Positions 31,936 through 40,778 of a DNA stretch of 64,000 nt are shown one piece after another. The translations under genes were made by a program, and so were the position numbers. The notes beneath the pieces are model-generated. The model saw nothing but the letters and a program-made list of their open reading frames with translations, was not told where the DNA came from and did not search any database. The stretch comes from Candidatus Izemoplasma sp. (GTDB lineage Bacteria; Bacillota_I; Bacilli_A; Izemoplasmatales; Izemoplasmataceae). The DNA lies in NCBI GenBank assembly GCA_007132465.1, contig SLOP01000009.1, positions 28,838-92,837 of the forward strand, given 5' to 3'. Every line of letters starts with the position of its first letter. The first letter of the stretch is position 1.

Positions 31936-34083
31936 TTAGACAAGCCGCATCACCAACATCATCAACAGAACCCCGGTCACAAACACCGTGTAGATAAACG
32001 CATCGCTGCGAATGATGCGCTTTTCAAAGCGGGTGTTAAAGACGGTCGCCATAATCTTAAAGCGGTCAAGAAAACCGATGTCTTTGTTGTCTTTGAGTCG
32101 TAGTTTGGTAATGGTTTCATCATTGTATTTGCATTCATCACCGTACATCAATCGGCAAGCATTTTTAATAATCCAGTTCATCGGATAAAACACAAAATAC
32201 TCCACGCTCATCCAATAAGGCAACTTCAGATGGAACAGATGCCACCGTTTGCCGCCGATAAAGATGATGAAACCAAACACGACAATCCCCAGCATCAACC
32301 AAAGATCGGCGGCGGTAAAAAACGTTAATCCTACCACGTAGGTCTGCACAAAATCGGCGCTGTACGCCAAGGTATCAAACTGTGGAATGATGAAGGTATC
32401 CAACACAAACCGTGGGTTTAACCCGATGTAGACAATGATTAACGCCATCATGGCCATCGCCGTGTCAAGGTTGTTGTATTCGGGAGTGATGCGACGATAA
32501 CGCGCAGGCATTTTGCGCAAGAACACATAATAAAACAACTTGATGAACGACGCCACCGTGCCGGCGCTGATGACAATGAAAATCAGCTCGGCGTAGAAAA
32601 AGGTAGGGTGGCCGTACTGATAGGCTTCGACAATGCCGTGGTGCAAAATCGTCTTGGAGATAAATCCGTTAAACAGCGGAATACCGGCAATGCCGAGTGA
32701 GGCAATCAAACAGACCGTGGCTGTCAGCGGCAATTTCCGCCAAAGCCCACCAAGTTTATACATGTCCGACTCGCCGGTGTGGTAAAAGACCACGCCCGCC
32801 ACCATGAACAACAACGATTTAAAGAGCGCATGGTTGATGATGTGGTAGATTGCCCCAGCGTAACCCATCGCGCCAATATGTCCTAGATACATCGCCACAC
32901 CAATGCCCATGACGATGTAGCCCATCTGTGAGATTGAGTGATAGGCAAGCATGCGTTTGATGTTCGCTTGCTGAAGGGCGAGAAACACGCCGATGGCCAT
33001 GGTCACAATGCCAATCCATATCACCGCTGAGCCAATAGTTTGGCTGGTCAGCCACAGCGCATCACCTCCATCGGTGCCGACGGGTGGGAAGTAATAGCTG
33101 ACGGCAATGCGTAAAATACCGTACGCTCCAAGTTTAATCATAATTCCTGAAAGCAGCGCGCTCGCTGGGGTGGGCGCGACCGGGTGGGCGCGCGGCAGCC
33201 ACACATGCACTGGCGCCATCCCGGCTTTAATCCCAAAACCAAAGATCAGCAAACCAATAATCCAATACCGAGCAGAACCATGCTGAGAAAGCGCCGCAAT
33301 GGCACTATCAAAAGCCAAATCTCCGACCGTAAAATACAGCAAAAGCATGGCAACCAAAATCGCAAACCCGCCGATGATACCCATGAAAATATAGCTGTAA
33401 CCGGCGTGGTAGGAATCTTCCTTTTGTCCGTGGATAACCAAAATATAAGACGCAAACGTCATGATCTCAAAGAACAAAAACAGCGTCAATAAATCCCCCG
33501 CCACAATGGTGCCAAGAACTGCTCCATAGGTTATCCCCATAAAGAAGAAAAAACGGTTGCAGTTAAATTCTTTTTTCATGTACTCATGGGCATACACCAT
33601 GACCAAAAACCATATCACCGACGTCACCATCAGCATCGTAAATCCTAGCATGTCGACGTTGAAACTCAGCCCCAGCCCAAAAACCCCAGGGATTGAGTAG
33701 GCAAACCCACCCTCAAGCGCATGGGGGTAGGTGAATACCGTCAATAAAATCGTCAACGACGTCATCGCGATGACAATTGAATCGCGTCCGTTACACGAGT
33801 TGCGTCCGAACCAAAGCATCGCCACCGAACCCAAAAACGGCAAACCAATGATAAGGAGCGGCAACGCCCTCAGCTCATAGATAAATCGATACACGGCACG
33901 CAACACCGCCACTTCACGGACCCACTCAAACACGCCAATGTCACCGTGAACCCCGGCGATAAAAAGCCCCACAAAGGCGATTGAAAAGAGCACCAGCACG
34001 GTTGATACGACCGTGAAACGGCCAATAACACTGCGTTGTTTCAGCTGCGGGTGGTCGCACACGGTTTTGTTTCGTTTAAACAT
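31936..34083 (-). CDS. Large antiporter-like subunit of Mrp operon 2 (MrpA/NuoL/MbhH-like)
   Basis: Membrane protein of 715 residues with about 16-18 helices. It has an N-terminal extension of two helices and a C-terminal amphipathic region with a final helix. Proton-pathway motifs are FLFFEIMTFASYILVIHGQ, KAGMAPVHVWLPRAHPVAPTPASALLSGIMIKLG and IKRMLAYHSISQMGYIVMGIG. Its length exceeds MrpD (about 500) but lacks the MrpA C-terminal part, which is supplied here by separate genes (36674 and 36369). ATG 34083 follows AAGGAGG. It is the last gene of operon 2. Confidence 0.82.
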   Translation of the reverse strand: MFKRNKTVCDHPQLKQRSVIGRFTVVSTVLVLFSIAFVGLFIAGVHGDIGVFEWVREVAVLRAVYRFIYELRALPLLIIGLPFLGSVAMLWFGRNSCNGRDSIVIAMTSLTILLTVFTYPHALEGGFAYSIPGVFGLGLSFNVDMLGFTMLMVTSVIWFLVMVYAHEYMKKEFNCNRFFFFMGITYGAVLGTIVAGDLLTLFLFFEIMTFASYILVIHGQKEDSYHAGYSYIFMGIIGGFAILVAMLLLYFTVGDLAFDSAIAALSQHGSARYWIIGLLIFGFGIKAGMAPVHVWLPRAHPVAPTPASALLSGIMIKLGAYGILRIAVSYYFPPVGTDGGDALWLTSQTIGSAVIWIGIVTMAIGVFLALQQANIKRMLAYHSISQMGYIVMGIGVAMYLGHIGAMGYAGAIYHIINHALFKSLLFMVAGVVFYHTGESDMYKLGGLWRKLPLTATVCLIASLGIAGIPLFNGFISKTILHHGIVEAYQYGHPTFFYAELIFIVISAGTVASFIKLFYYVFLRKMPARYRRITPEYNNLDTAMAMMALIIVYIGLNPRFVLDTFIIPQFDTLAYSADFVQTYVVGLTFFTAADLWLMLGIVVFGFIIFIGGKRWHLFHLKLPYWMSVEYFVFYPMNWIIKNACRLMYGDECKYNDETITKLRLKDNKDIGFLDRFKIMATVFNTRFEKRIIRSDAFIYTVFVTGVLLMMLVMRLV

Positions 34084-34095
34084 GGTACGACCTCC

Positions 34096-35577
34096 TTACA
34101 ATAGCGATGCAGCGACTGCTTCGAGCACGCGTATCAACACACCGGGAAACAGTCCGAAATAGACTATTAGCGCGCCCAACACCACAAGCGGTCCAAGCAT
34201 CGTCTTAGGGATTTTTTCGACCCGCATGACACGAATCTGAGAAGGGTTATCCTTCAAAAAGGCATTGATGATAATTGGTAAATAATATAGCGCGTTTAAA
34301 AACCCGCTTACAATCAACACGAAAACCAACACCGCTTGACCGCCGTCAAGAGCCGCTAGTCCGAGGTTGAGTTTGCTGATAAAACCGGTTGTCATCGGCA
34401 CGCCAATCATCCCAAGCGCCGCAATTGTGAACACAACCATCGCCACGGGCATCTCAAAGCCCATGCCGTTAAACTCGCTCACCTTGCGTATTTTTTTCTT
34501 ATAAATGATGGCACCAACCGACAAGAAGAGCGCCGCTTTCATCAGCGCATGAGACACAACATGAAAGAGCGCCGCCTGAAGCCCTAGCACACTAATCAGG
34601 CCAATGCCCATGACAATGTAGCCTACCTGAGCAACCGAAGAATACCCAAGCATGCGTTTGATATCCGTCTGCGCCATCGCAAACATCGAGCCCATAATCA
34701 TGCCGGTTGCTGCCACCGCAATCAATAACGTCGAAACGGGTATCACATCAAGCACGCTTAAGCCAAAGACGCGGAAAAGCACTTTTATCATGATGAGGAT
34801 GTAGACTTTGACCACGATTGCCGACAAAATGGCGCTCGAACTCGATGGTGCTGTTGAATGGGCATCAGGAAGCCATACGTGGAAAGGGAAGACGGCCGAT
34901 TTGATGCCCACGCCGACGACCATAAAACCAATTGCTGTGGTCGCGTTTGCCGGGTAAGCGGTCCAATGCTGGCCGATGCTTTCGGCGACAAGTCCGATGT
35001 TCGTGTACCCCGTCACCATGTAAAGCAACGCCACCCCAAACAAGTACGAAAGCGACCCGATCTCGTTCAACATCACGTATCGGAACGAGGCCGTGTAGTT
35101 TTCCTTTTTGCGTTTGATGGAGATGATGCTGACGGTGGTTATCGACAAGATTTCCATAAACACATACGTATTAAACAAGTCGTTTGTGTAGATGATGCCG
35201 AGCATCGCAAACAACAAAATAAACAACAAAATGTAATAACGACCATACTCTTTTTCGGCCACACCCTCTGTGGCATCACCGGTCGAATACACGTAGATGA
35301 CCATAATCAAACTGAGGATAAAAAACACAAACAACACAGCAAAAAGATCGATGTACAGTTCAATGCCTAAAAACGCCTCATAATTCCCGAATCGGTACGT
35401 CATCGGTCCTTCAACACGCACGTGCCACAGCACCAACAACGTCAGCACCCACACCGCCAACAACACCACAAACCCCAACGATGTCGTCACCGAGAAATTA
35501 CGCCGTTTGAAAAGCGGAATAATTAGCGCCATGCCAAGCAGCATCACCATGCTCACGATTGGAAGTTGTGCTATCAT
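34096..35577 (-). CDS. mnhD: Mrp-type antiporter subunit D (operon 2)
   Basis: Antiporter-like subunit of 493 residues, about 14 helices. Motifs: YTNDLFNTYVFMEILSITTVSIISIKRKKE, KSAVFPFHVWLPDAHSTAPSSSSAILSAIVVKV and IKRMLGYSSVAQVGYIVMGIG, containing the conserved Glu and Lys residues. The start overlaps mnhC as ATGA. It lies 12 bases upstream of the second large subunit. Confidence 0.88.
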   Translation of the reverse strand: MIAQLPIVSMVMLLGMALIIPLFKRRNFSVTTSLGFVVLLAVWVLTLLVLWHVRVEGPMTYRFGNYEAFLGIELYIDLFAVLFVFFILSLIMVIYVYSTGDATEGVAEKEYGRYYILLFILLFAMLGIIYTNDLFNTYVFMEILSITTVSIISIKRKKENYTASFRYVMLNEIGSLSYLFGVALLYMVTGYTNIGLVAESIGQHWTAYPANATTAIGFMVVGVGIKSAVFPFHVWLPDAHSTAPSSSSAILSAIVVKVYILIMIKVLFRVFGLSVLDVIPVSTLLIAVAATGMIMGSMFAMAQTDIKRMLGYSSVAQVGYIVMGIGLISVLGLQAALFHVVSHALMKAALFLSVGAIIYKKKIRKVSEFNGMGFEMPVAMVVFTIAALGMIGVPMTTGFISKLNLGLAALDGGQAVLVFVLIVSGFLNALYYLPIIINAFLKDNPSQIRVMRVEKIPKTMLGPLVVLGALIVYFGLFPGVLIRVLEAVAASLL

Positions 35578-35951
35578 AGCCCAGCCTCCTCGTCGTTGAG
35601 CCTGGCGATTTCCTTTTGATCAACTGTGCCGTGCGTCTCATAGATACGCACGACGAGACTCAGCGAATACACCGTAATCGACACCACGACCACAATGCCC
35701 GTTAAAATCAGTACCGAAGGCAAAGGATTGATGTAAATCACGTCTTCACCGGTGATGATGGGCGGCACACCGTCGGTGACGTTGCCGATGGCTACAAAAA
35801 ACAAAAACACCGCCGTGCCCATGATATTGATGCCCATGATTTTCTTGATGAGATTGCTGTGGGTCACCACCGTGTGAAGCCCGATGACAAAAAGCGCCAT
35901 CGCTCCCAGGTAATTAATGTGATCAAGCACCGATTCCAGTAAGGCACTCAT
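35574..35951 (-). CDS. mnhC: Mrp-type antiporter subunit C (operon 2)
   Basis: NuoK-like subunit of 125 residues, three helices. HSNLIKKIMGINIMGTAVFLFFVAIGN and YINPLPSVLILTGIVVVVSITVYSLSLVV correspond to family landmarks. Overlaps both neighbours by four bases. Confidence 0.88.
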   Translation of the reverse strand: MSALLESVLDHINYLGAMALFVIGLHTVVTHSNLIKKIMGINIMGTAVFLFFVAIGNVTDGVPPIITGEDVIYINPLPSVLILTGIVVVVSITVYSLSLVVRIYETHGTVDQKEIARLNDEEAGL

Positions 35952-36376
35952 GCTTCTTCCTCCTCAATCAAGGTGTGAAATAACGTGATGAAGGTCGAGG
36001 CGACCTTGATGCCGATGCCAATCATTAATAGTGGAATCATGCCACCGCTAAACATCGACCCGGGCGTGCCTTTAGGAAAGCCGGCGTCGATGTTGGTGAG
36101 AAAACTTCCTGCCATGATTATACCGATGAGGCCAAGCGCGATGTACAGTAATATCCCACCACTTTCAGCGTACTCAGACACCCGTTCACTGAACTTCTTC
36201 TTTGACTTATCGATGCCAAAAACCAAGGTATAAAGCACAAAACTCGTGCCGATCATCGCCCCGCCGGCAAACCCGCCGCCGGGCGACACATGGCCATGCA
36301 GCATGATGAATATCCCGTAAAGCTGAATAAAGGGAATGAGGATGCGGGCAACCGTTTTAACAATGATGTCATTCAT
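35948..36376 (-). CDS. mnhB: Mrp-type antiporter subunit B (operon 2)
   Basis: Membrane protein of 142 residues, four helices. The MnhB hallmark is ILIPFIQLYGIFIMLHGHVSPGGGFAGGAMIGTSFVLY, followed later by GGMIPLLMIGIGIKVASTFITLF. ATG 36376 follows GGAGG and overlaps the MbhE-like gene by eight bases. Unlike operon 1, no MbhE segment is fused. Confidence 0.9.
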   Translation of the reverse strand: MNDIIVKTVARILIPFIQLYGIFIMLHGHVSPGGGFAGGAMIGTSFVLYTLVFGIDKSKKKFSERVSEYAESGGILLYIALGLIGIIMAGSFLTNIDAGFPKGTPGSMFSGGMIPLLMIGIGIKVASTFITLFHTLIEEEEA

Positions 36377-36677
36377 CGTGCGATTCCTCCCGCGTCTTCT
36401 TATCGGTCACTTTCAAAATGGAAGCGACCGCCACAATCGAGGTAAAGAGCACAATGGTTTCTCCGAGTGTGTCAAAAGCGCGGTAGTCGGCCAAAATCGC
36501 CCCCACCACGTTGATCGCCCCGGTCTCGCTGGGGGCGTTATCCAAGTAATGTTGTGTTGTGTCGTTATACGCCGGGGCATCGACGGTAAACTTCCCGGGC
36601 ATCTCCATGACATTATGCGCCAAAAGACCAAACAACGACAAAAACAAAACCAGCGTCAGCACACGTTTCATCATCAT
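36369..36677 (-). CDS. MbhE-like Mrp subunit (operon 2)
   Basis: Small membrane protein of 102 residues. A first helix is followed by an extracytoplasmic loop ending GAINVVGAILADYRAFDTLGETIVLFTSIVAVASIL, the MbhE-type signature (NVVTAILxDYRAFDTLGE). It matches the N-terminal part of the fusion protein at 25581-26273. The start is ATG 36677, overlapping the DUF4040 gene stop as ATGA with GGAG upstream; the longer frame is an artefact. Confidence 0.85.
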   Translation of the reverse strand: MMMKRVLTLVLFLSLFGLLAHNVMEMPGKFTVDAPAYNDTTQHYLDNAPSETGAINVVGAILADYRAFDTLGETIVLFTSIVAVASILKVTDKKTREESHDE

Positions 36678-36910
36678 TCGTAACGCTCCGTGCGACTGAT
36701 AACCGCCAAAAACAAAATGCATGTCACACCAGCACCGATGGCCGCTTCCGTCAAGGCCACATCCGGCGTATGCAACATCAGCCAAAGCACCGACATCATC
36801 AAGGTGTACGCCGACAATATCACCACGGCACTCACCAAATCCTTGGTGCGCTCCACAGCGATGGCACACACAATCAAAAACACAACAATTAAGGCGTTTA
36901 ACCACACCAT
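36674..36910 (-). CDS. DUF4040/MbhD-like Mrp subunit (operon 2)
   Basis: Membrane protein of 78 residues, three helices, equivalent to the C-terminal helices of MrpA. The conserved segment is LHTPDVALTEAAIGAGVTCILFLAVI. The start is ATG 36910, preceded by GGAGG, one base after the mnhG stop. Its operon 1 counterpart carries an additional 110-residue soluble extension. Confidence 0.87.
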   Translation of the reverse strand: MVWLNALIVVFLIVCAIAVERTKDLVSAVVILSAYTLMMSVLWLMLHTPDVALTEAAIGAGVTCILFLAVISRTERYE

Positions 36911-36911
36911 C

Positions 36912-37226
36912 TCAGCGTCCCTCCTCGGTTTTGTCAAGATGTTGATTTTCGTATTCGCTACGTGCCACGGCGTGGGCTGCTGTGGGCATGGTCAACCACA
37001 CAAAGATGAGCACCACAAGCACATTCAAGCTCGCAAAGGAAAACCCGAAATAGATTATCAACCCGACAAAAATCAAGCCCGCTCCCAAAGTGTCAGCCTT
37101 GGTGGTGGCGTGCATCCGACAAAACACATCAGGCATGCGAATCAACCCCACGGCGCCGACGAGATAGAAAAAAACACCGCTGATTAAGCAAAACCCGATC
37201 AGCACATCACGCACGATATCAATCAT
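36912..37226 (-). CDS. mnhG: Mrp-type antiporter subunit G (operon 2)
   Basis: Membrane protein of 104 residues, three helices, with the canonical MnhG motif GAVGLIRMPDVFCRMHATTKADTLGAGLIFVGL. This matches the classical family better than the operon 1 copy. ATGA overlap with mnhF. Confidence 0.93.
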   Translation of the reverse strand: MIDIVRDVLIGFCLISGVFFYLVGAVGLIRMPDVFCRMHATTKADTLGAGLIFVGLIIYFGFSFASLNVLVVLIFVWLTMPTAAHAVARSEYENQHLDKTEEGR

Positions 37227-37489
37227 CGCAAATGCCCCCTCAACACGTATTTCGCCACGCCAATGGAGGAAAGAAAGCCAATCATCGCATACACGAGCGC
37301 AACGTTGACATACGACGCTTGCGCCGCATAAGCCGCACTGAGAACAATGATAGCTGTGACTTTGGAAGACACGACGTTAATCGCCACCACGCGGTCAGCC
37401 GTTGTCGGGCCTTTGTACGCCCGGTATAAGCCAACAAATGCCGTCAAAGTCAAGGCCGTCATGGCACCAAAAATCAAGGTTTCAATCAT
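37223..37489 (-). CDS. mnhF: Mrp-type antiporter subunit F (operon 2)
   Basis: Membrane protein of 88 residues, three helices. The motif YRAYKGPTTADRVVAINVVSSKVTAIIVLSA is the MnhF signature. ATGA overlaps with mnhE and mnhG. Confidence 0.92.
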   Translation of the reverse strand: MIETLIFGAMTALTLTAFVGLYRAYKGPTTADRVVAINVVSSKVTAIIVLSAAYAAQASYVNVALVYAMIGFLSSIGVAKYVLRGHLR

Positions 37490-37986
37490 TGCCCATCCTC
37501 CTCGATGTTAACAAACGCTTGCTGAATCGCGCCGCCTTCGATGGCGTCGATGTTTGGACGGCGTAGCCCGTGGACCACCAACGAATCGCTGTCCATCAAC
37601 ACCGTCAAGGTGCCTGGCGTCAGGGTGATGGCGTTCCCATAGAGCGTTTGATTGAGTGCTTTCTTAAGCGGTTGCCTTATGCGTTTAAAATGCGGTTCCA
37701 GCTTCATCTTCGGACTCATGACAATGATGGCCACCGCGATGTTTGCCTTGATCATTTCGCGCAGGAAAACCAAAAAAAGCACCACGAATCGCCACATCCT
37801 CTTGATTGTTAAGGACGACGCTTCGTCGCGCGAAAACATCATATCAAAGCCATAGAGCACAATCAACGCCGCCACCAACACACCGGCAATCAACTGCGCG
37901 GTCGTAAAACGGCTTGCGAGGATTAACCAAAACGCATACAGAGCCAAAAACATCGTCACAACGCCGGCTCGCTTTTGTTGTTTCAT
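37486..37986 (-). CDS. mnhE: Mrp-type antiporter subunit E (operon 2)
   Basis: First gene of operon 2, 166 residues. Two N-terminal helices, then FLREMIKANIAVAIIVMSPK and AITLTPGTLTVLMDSDSLVVHGL, typical for MnhE. The start is ATG 37986, six bases after GGAGGTG; the GTG three codons earlier lies inside that site. Confidence 0.9.
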   Translation of the reverse strand: MKQQKRAGVVTMFLALYAFWLILASRFTTAQLIAGVLVAALIVLYGFDMMFSRDEASSLTIKRMWRFVVLFLVFLREMIKANIAVAIIVMSPKMKLEPHFKRIRQPLKKALNQTLYGNAITLTPGTLTVLMDSDSLVVHGLRRPNIDAIEGGAIQQAFVNIEEDGQ

Positions 37987-38018
37987 CGCGTTCACCTCCG
38001 TGTAAACTTACCACATCC

Positions 38019-38047
38019 ATGATACTACTCTTCAAGATATATGACAA
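38019..38047 (-). promoter_or_regulatory. Sigma-A promoter of Mrp operon 2
   Basis: Minus strand: TTGTCA (38047-38042), 17-base spacer, TATCAT (38024-38019), about 33 bases before mnhE. Confidence 0.75.
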
Positions 38048-38080
38048 CCTTCCTTTCATATTTCTATATAAGCGCTCAAA

Positions 38081-38108
38081 AAAATGCCGGCGGCTTTTGC
38101 CACCGGCA
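38081..38108 (-). terminator. Rho-independent terminator of the small lipoprotein gene
   Basis: Minus strand GCCGGTGGC-AAAA-GCCGCCGGC, with one G-U pair, followed by a run of seven Ts. Confidence 0.87.
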
Positions 38109-38132
38109 CCTCCCATCGAAACGAATCGTTGT

Positions 38133-38594
38133 TTAGTTGTTCATGATGATGCTGATTTCCAACCCTTCAAACGATCCAACATGATAAATATACTGTACGC
38201 TGTCATCATCCTGATAGGCTTCGGCTTCCGCTTCAACGCGATTGACTGTGGCTTGATAATCTGCCTCCATGGCTGATTGATCTTCAAATGCCACGTATGT
38301 TTCGCGAATGCTTCCGTTGATTTTTTCAACCATGGACCTGGTATAATGGCGTGTGTCGTTGTGCATAACCACAAAATAATAGATATAGTGTTTTACCACA
38401 CCATCGTCATCGATTTTTTCTTCATAAACCCAATCGATCGCTTCGACATCCAGTCCGAAGCTTATGTTTACGCGCACGGTGTCAAGTGCCCGAGGCGCCA
38501 TGTCTTCCATCATGATATCCACGTCTGATCGCGCACAGCCCAACACACCAAAGAGTCCTATCAGGGCCACCAAGAACGCGGCCGGTTTTCGCAT
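38133..38594 (-). CDS. Small lipoprotein of unknown function
   Basis: Lipoprotein of 153 residues. The start is ATG 38594, with AAAGGAGGTG upstream; a longer frame overlaps the cyclase gene. The signal peptide ends in the lipobox VLGC. The mature part is acidic and mixed alpha/beta, ending in EISIIMNN, and resembles YehR-type DUF1307 lipoproteins in size and layout; the similarity was not confirmed. It follows the diguanylate cyclase by 16 bases, so the two are likely co-transcribed. Confidence 0.75.
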   Translation of the reverse strand: MRKPAAFLVALIGLFGVLGCARSDVDIMMEDMAPRALDTVRVNISFGLDVEAIDWVYEEKIDDDGVVKHYIYYFVVMHNDTRHYTRSMVEKINGSIRETYVAFEDQSAMEADYQATVNRVEAEAEAYQDDDSVQYIYHVGSFEGLEISIIMNN

Positions 38595-38610
38595 CGTGCA
38601 CACCTCCTTT

Positions 38611-39963
38611 TTATGTGGTCTTTCTGGCTTCGTTTGCTGCTTGAACGCAATTGCCTCCATGGCGTTTGCCTTGATACATGGCCTGATCCCCTCGTTTCCA
38701 CCAGGCATCAAAGCTCTCACCAGGCAAGCGGCTGGCCACGCCAAAACTGCAAGTCAGGGTGCCGTAGGGATGGTGCGTGCACATGGCTAGTGCTTGGCGG
38801 ATTCGCTCAGCCAATTTCATGGCGGCGCGTTGGCTGGTTTTGGGTAAAACTAACACAAACTCTTCGCCACCCGTCCGAAACAATATATCTGATTTACGAA
38901 TCATGTGTGTCACGGTGAACGTTAGGTTTTTCAGCGCTTCATCGCCTACCGCGTGACCATAATCATCGTTGATTCGCTTAAAAATGTCTATGTCAAAGGT
39001 GATCATCGATAACGCCTCACGGTAGCGATCCGCAAGGCTCATCTCTCGTTCAATGGACTCATACAGGTAGTATCGGTTGTACGCTCCCGTTAGTTGATCG
39101 CGGTAACTGAGGCGCTCGATGTGTTGTTGGTGACGCTTTTGTTCGGTCACTTCGCGGGCGATGCCCACGGCACCGACCACGCGCCCTTTCATGTTGATAA
39201 TCGGTGACAGCGACGAACTGAAATAGAGCGTCTGATCGTTGTGTCTGTGAGTCCAATCGTAGTGCACCGTTTCTCCCTCAAGCGCTTTTTGGTAAGCTTG
39301 GTGACGAGGCGATCCTTCGTCGGGGCCAAAGATGTCGATGACGGTCTTGTTGGTAAAGTCCTCGCTTTTTAAGCCAATGTGTTCAAGGCCTTTGCCATAC
39401 ACGGACACAAAACGCTTTTTATTGTCAATCTCAAAAATGATGTCCGCGGTCGAATCAACCACCCGACCCAAACGCTGTTGTTCAAGACGCAACGCTTGAT
39501 TCAAGTGGATGCGATCGGTGATGTCAAGCACGATGCCGTCCAAACACTCAGTACCGTTGTCGCCCTTCACGCGAACGGCCTGTTCCCAAACCCATTTTGT
39601 TTCACCCGATTTGGTCACGATGCGGTACTCGAAGCTACGGTGTTTCTGTTTATCCATAATCTCATCGACCTTCATTCGCACGCGTTCACGATCGTCAGGA
39701 TGAATGATGTCGTTATACGACACCGTGGCGTTCTCAATGAAATCCGCGGGTTCATAACCGGTTAAATCACGGGCCCCTTCGCTGACAAAAAGCATCGTCC
39801 AATGCTGATCAATCAAACACCGATACGCAATGCCCGGTAAGTTATCCAGTATATGCACACAAAAATCGTTGTTTTTTGGTCGTGTGTCGCTGCTTTTTTC
39901 GCGTGCGTTTTGGTCTGTGATGCTGGGCTTATCTGGTTTCTTTATCGTTTCCTTGTTGCGCAT
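38611..39963 (-). CDS. PAS-PAS-GGDEF diguanylate cyclase
   Basis: Cytosolic signalling enzyme of 450 residues making cyclic di-GMP. Two PAS domains (about 35-150 and 160-280, the first with a PAC-type VWEQAVRVKGDNG...DITDR) precede the GGDEF domain (about 285-445). The active site reads RTGGEEFVLVL, and RKSD five residues before it is a complete inhibitory I-site. Metal-binding FDIDIFKRINDDYGHAVGDEAL is intact. No transmembrane helix is present, so the input is cytosolic. No EAL or HD-GYP protein is visible in the window. The start at 39963 follows AGGGGTG. Confidence 0.92.
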   Translation of the reverse strand: MRNKETIKKPDKPSITDQNAREKSSDTRPKNNDFCVHILDNLPGIAYRCLIDQHWTMLFVSEGARDLTGYEPADFIENATVSYNDIIHPDDRERVRMKVDEIMDKQKHRSFEYRIVTKSGETKWVWEQAVRVKGDNGTECLDGIVLDITDRIHLNQALRLEQQRLGRVVDSTADIIFEIDNKKRFVSVYGKGLEHIGLKSEDFTNKTVIDIFGPDEGSPRHQAYQKALEGETVHYDWTHRHNDQTLYFSSSLSPIINMKGRVVGAVGIAREVTEQKRHQQHIERLSYRDQLTGAYNRYYLYESIEREMSLADRYREALSMITFDIDIFKRINDDYGHAVGDEALKNLTFTVTHMIRKSDILFRTGGEEFVLVLPKTSQRAAMKLAERIRQALAMCTHHPYGTLTCSFGVASRLPGESFDAWWKRGDQAMYQGKRHGGNCVQAANEARKTT

Positions 39964-40077
39964 GCGTCACCCCTCCCCAAAGGTTGGTGCGATGTGTTAT
40001 CGATAGTATACCACGCTTCGCCCTGCTGCGCCATACCATCGGAAATGGTTTATGCCATGGTGTGGTCATTTACATCA

Positions 40078-40106
40078 AAAGAAAAGCGACGCTTCAGGCG
40101 TCGCTT
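40078..40106 (-). terminator. Rho-independent terminator of the FMN reductase gene
   Basis: Minus strand AAGCGACGC-CTGAA-GCGTCGCTT followed by a T-rich run. Confidence 0.85.
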
Positions 40107-40115
40107 CGTCCATTT

Positions 40116-40655
40116 CTATGCTTCTCGTACCTGCCTAAGCGCCTTCGCCCAACGCACGGTTTGGTCAACCAATTGCACGAGGTTTTTCTGATGCATCGCA
40201 CGCGGGGTGAACACGCCATCGTCAAAATCATCGAACAGCGACAACAACACCTGGTTGCGAACCGTCGCCACCTGCAATTCGGCGAGAACCAACCGCGTGT
40301 GCTCAGCGGCACGAGCGCCGTATGACGATCCGTAGCTAACCAACCCTGCCGCTTTGTCGTTCCATTCGTCGTACGCCGTATCCAAGGCATTTTTCAATGC
40401 CCCGCTCATGCCATGGTTATACTCGGGAACGATAAAGATAAACGCATCGAGCGAGGCTACCTTCCTTTTCCATTGTTCCAACGCTTTAGGTCGCGCTTCT
40501 TCTCCCAAAAGCGGCAATTGATAGTCTTTAAGATCAAGCAACTCAATCTCCGCATGATCGTGTTGAGCGTGAGCCAACACCCATTTGCCGACTTGTGGGC
40601 TTTTGCGTTGTTTTCTGGTGCTGCCTAAAACAATACCAACCTTTACGTTACTCAT
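40116..40655 (-). CDS. NADPH-dependent FMN reductase family protein
   Basis: Flavodoxin-like reductase of 179 residues. The phosphate-binding loop is GIVLGSTRKQRKS near the N-terminus. The isoalloxazine-site motif is FIVPEYNHGMSGALKNALDTAY (about 72-93), and SYGSSYGARAAEHTRLVLAEL follows. Family members reduce FMN, quinones or azo dyes. The start is ATG 40655 after AGGAGGATAACC; the upstream in-frame ATGs precede the ribosome site. Confidence 0.9.
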   Translation of the reverse strand: MSNVKVGIVLGSTRKQRKSPQVGKWVLAHAQHDHAEIELLDLKDYQLPLLGEEARPKALEQWKRKVASLDAFIFIVPEYNHGMSGALKNALDTAYDEWNDKAAGLVSYGSSYGARAAEHTRLVLAELQVATVRNQVLLSLFDDFDDGVFTPRAMHQKNLVQLVDQTVRWAKALRQVREA

Positions 40656-40721
40656 GGTTATCCTCCTCATGGCCATCGATGACCCAATTCATGACGCCAT
40701 CAGTCATGGCCTCTTACCTTT

Positions 40722-40749
40722 ATTGTAACAAACCATATTGACGACGCAA
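40722..40749 (-). promoter_or_regulatory. Promoter of the FMN reductase gene
   Basis: Minus strand: TTGCGT (40749-40744), 16-base spacer, TACAAT (40727-40722). Confidence 0.6.
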
Positions 40750-40778
40750 TCGTTACGCATGCGAGTAAACGGTGCACG

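Noticed and set aside
36678..36905. Cys-rich N-terminal extension of the MbhE-like subunit
   Set aside because: Shadow of the DUF4040 gene in another frame; the real start at 36677 has GGAG and an ATGA overlap.
23638..37986. Membrane-bound hydrogenase or complex I
   Set aside because: Only antiporter-type subunits are present; no hydrogenase large or small subunit, no Fe-S subunits, no NuoB/C/D/H/I homologues.
38611..39963. Dual GGDEF-EAL protein
   Set aside because: The protein ends with the GGDEF domain; no EAL motif is present.
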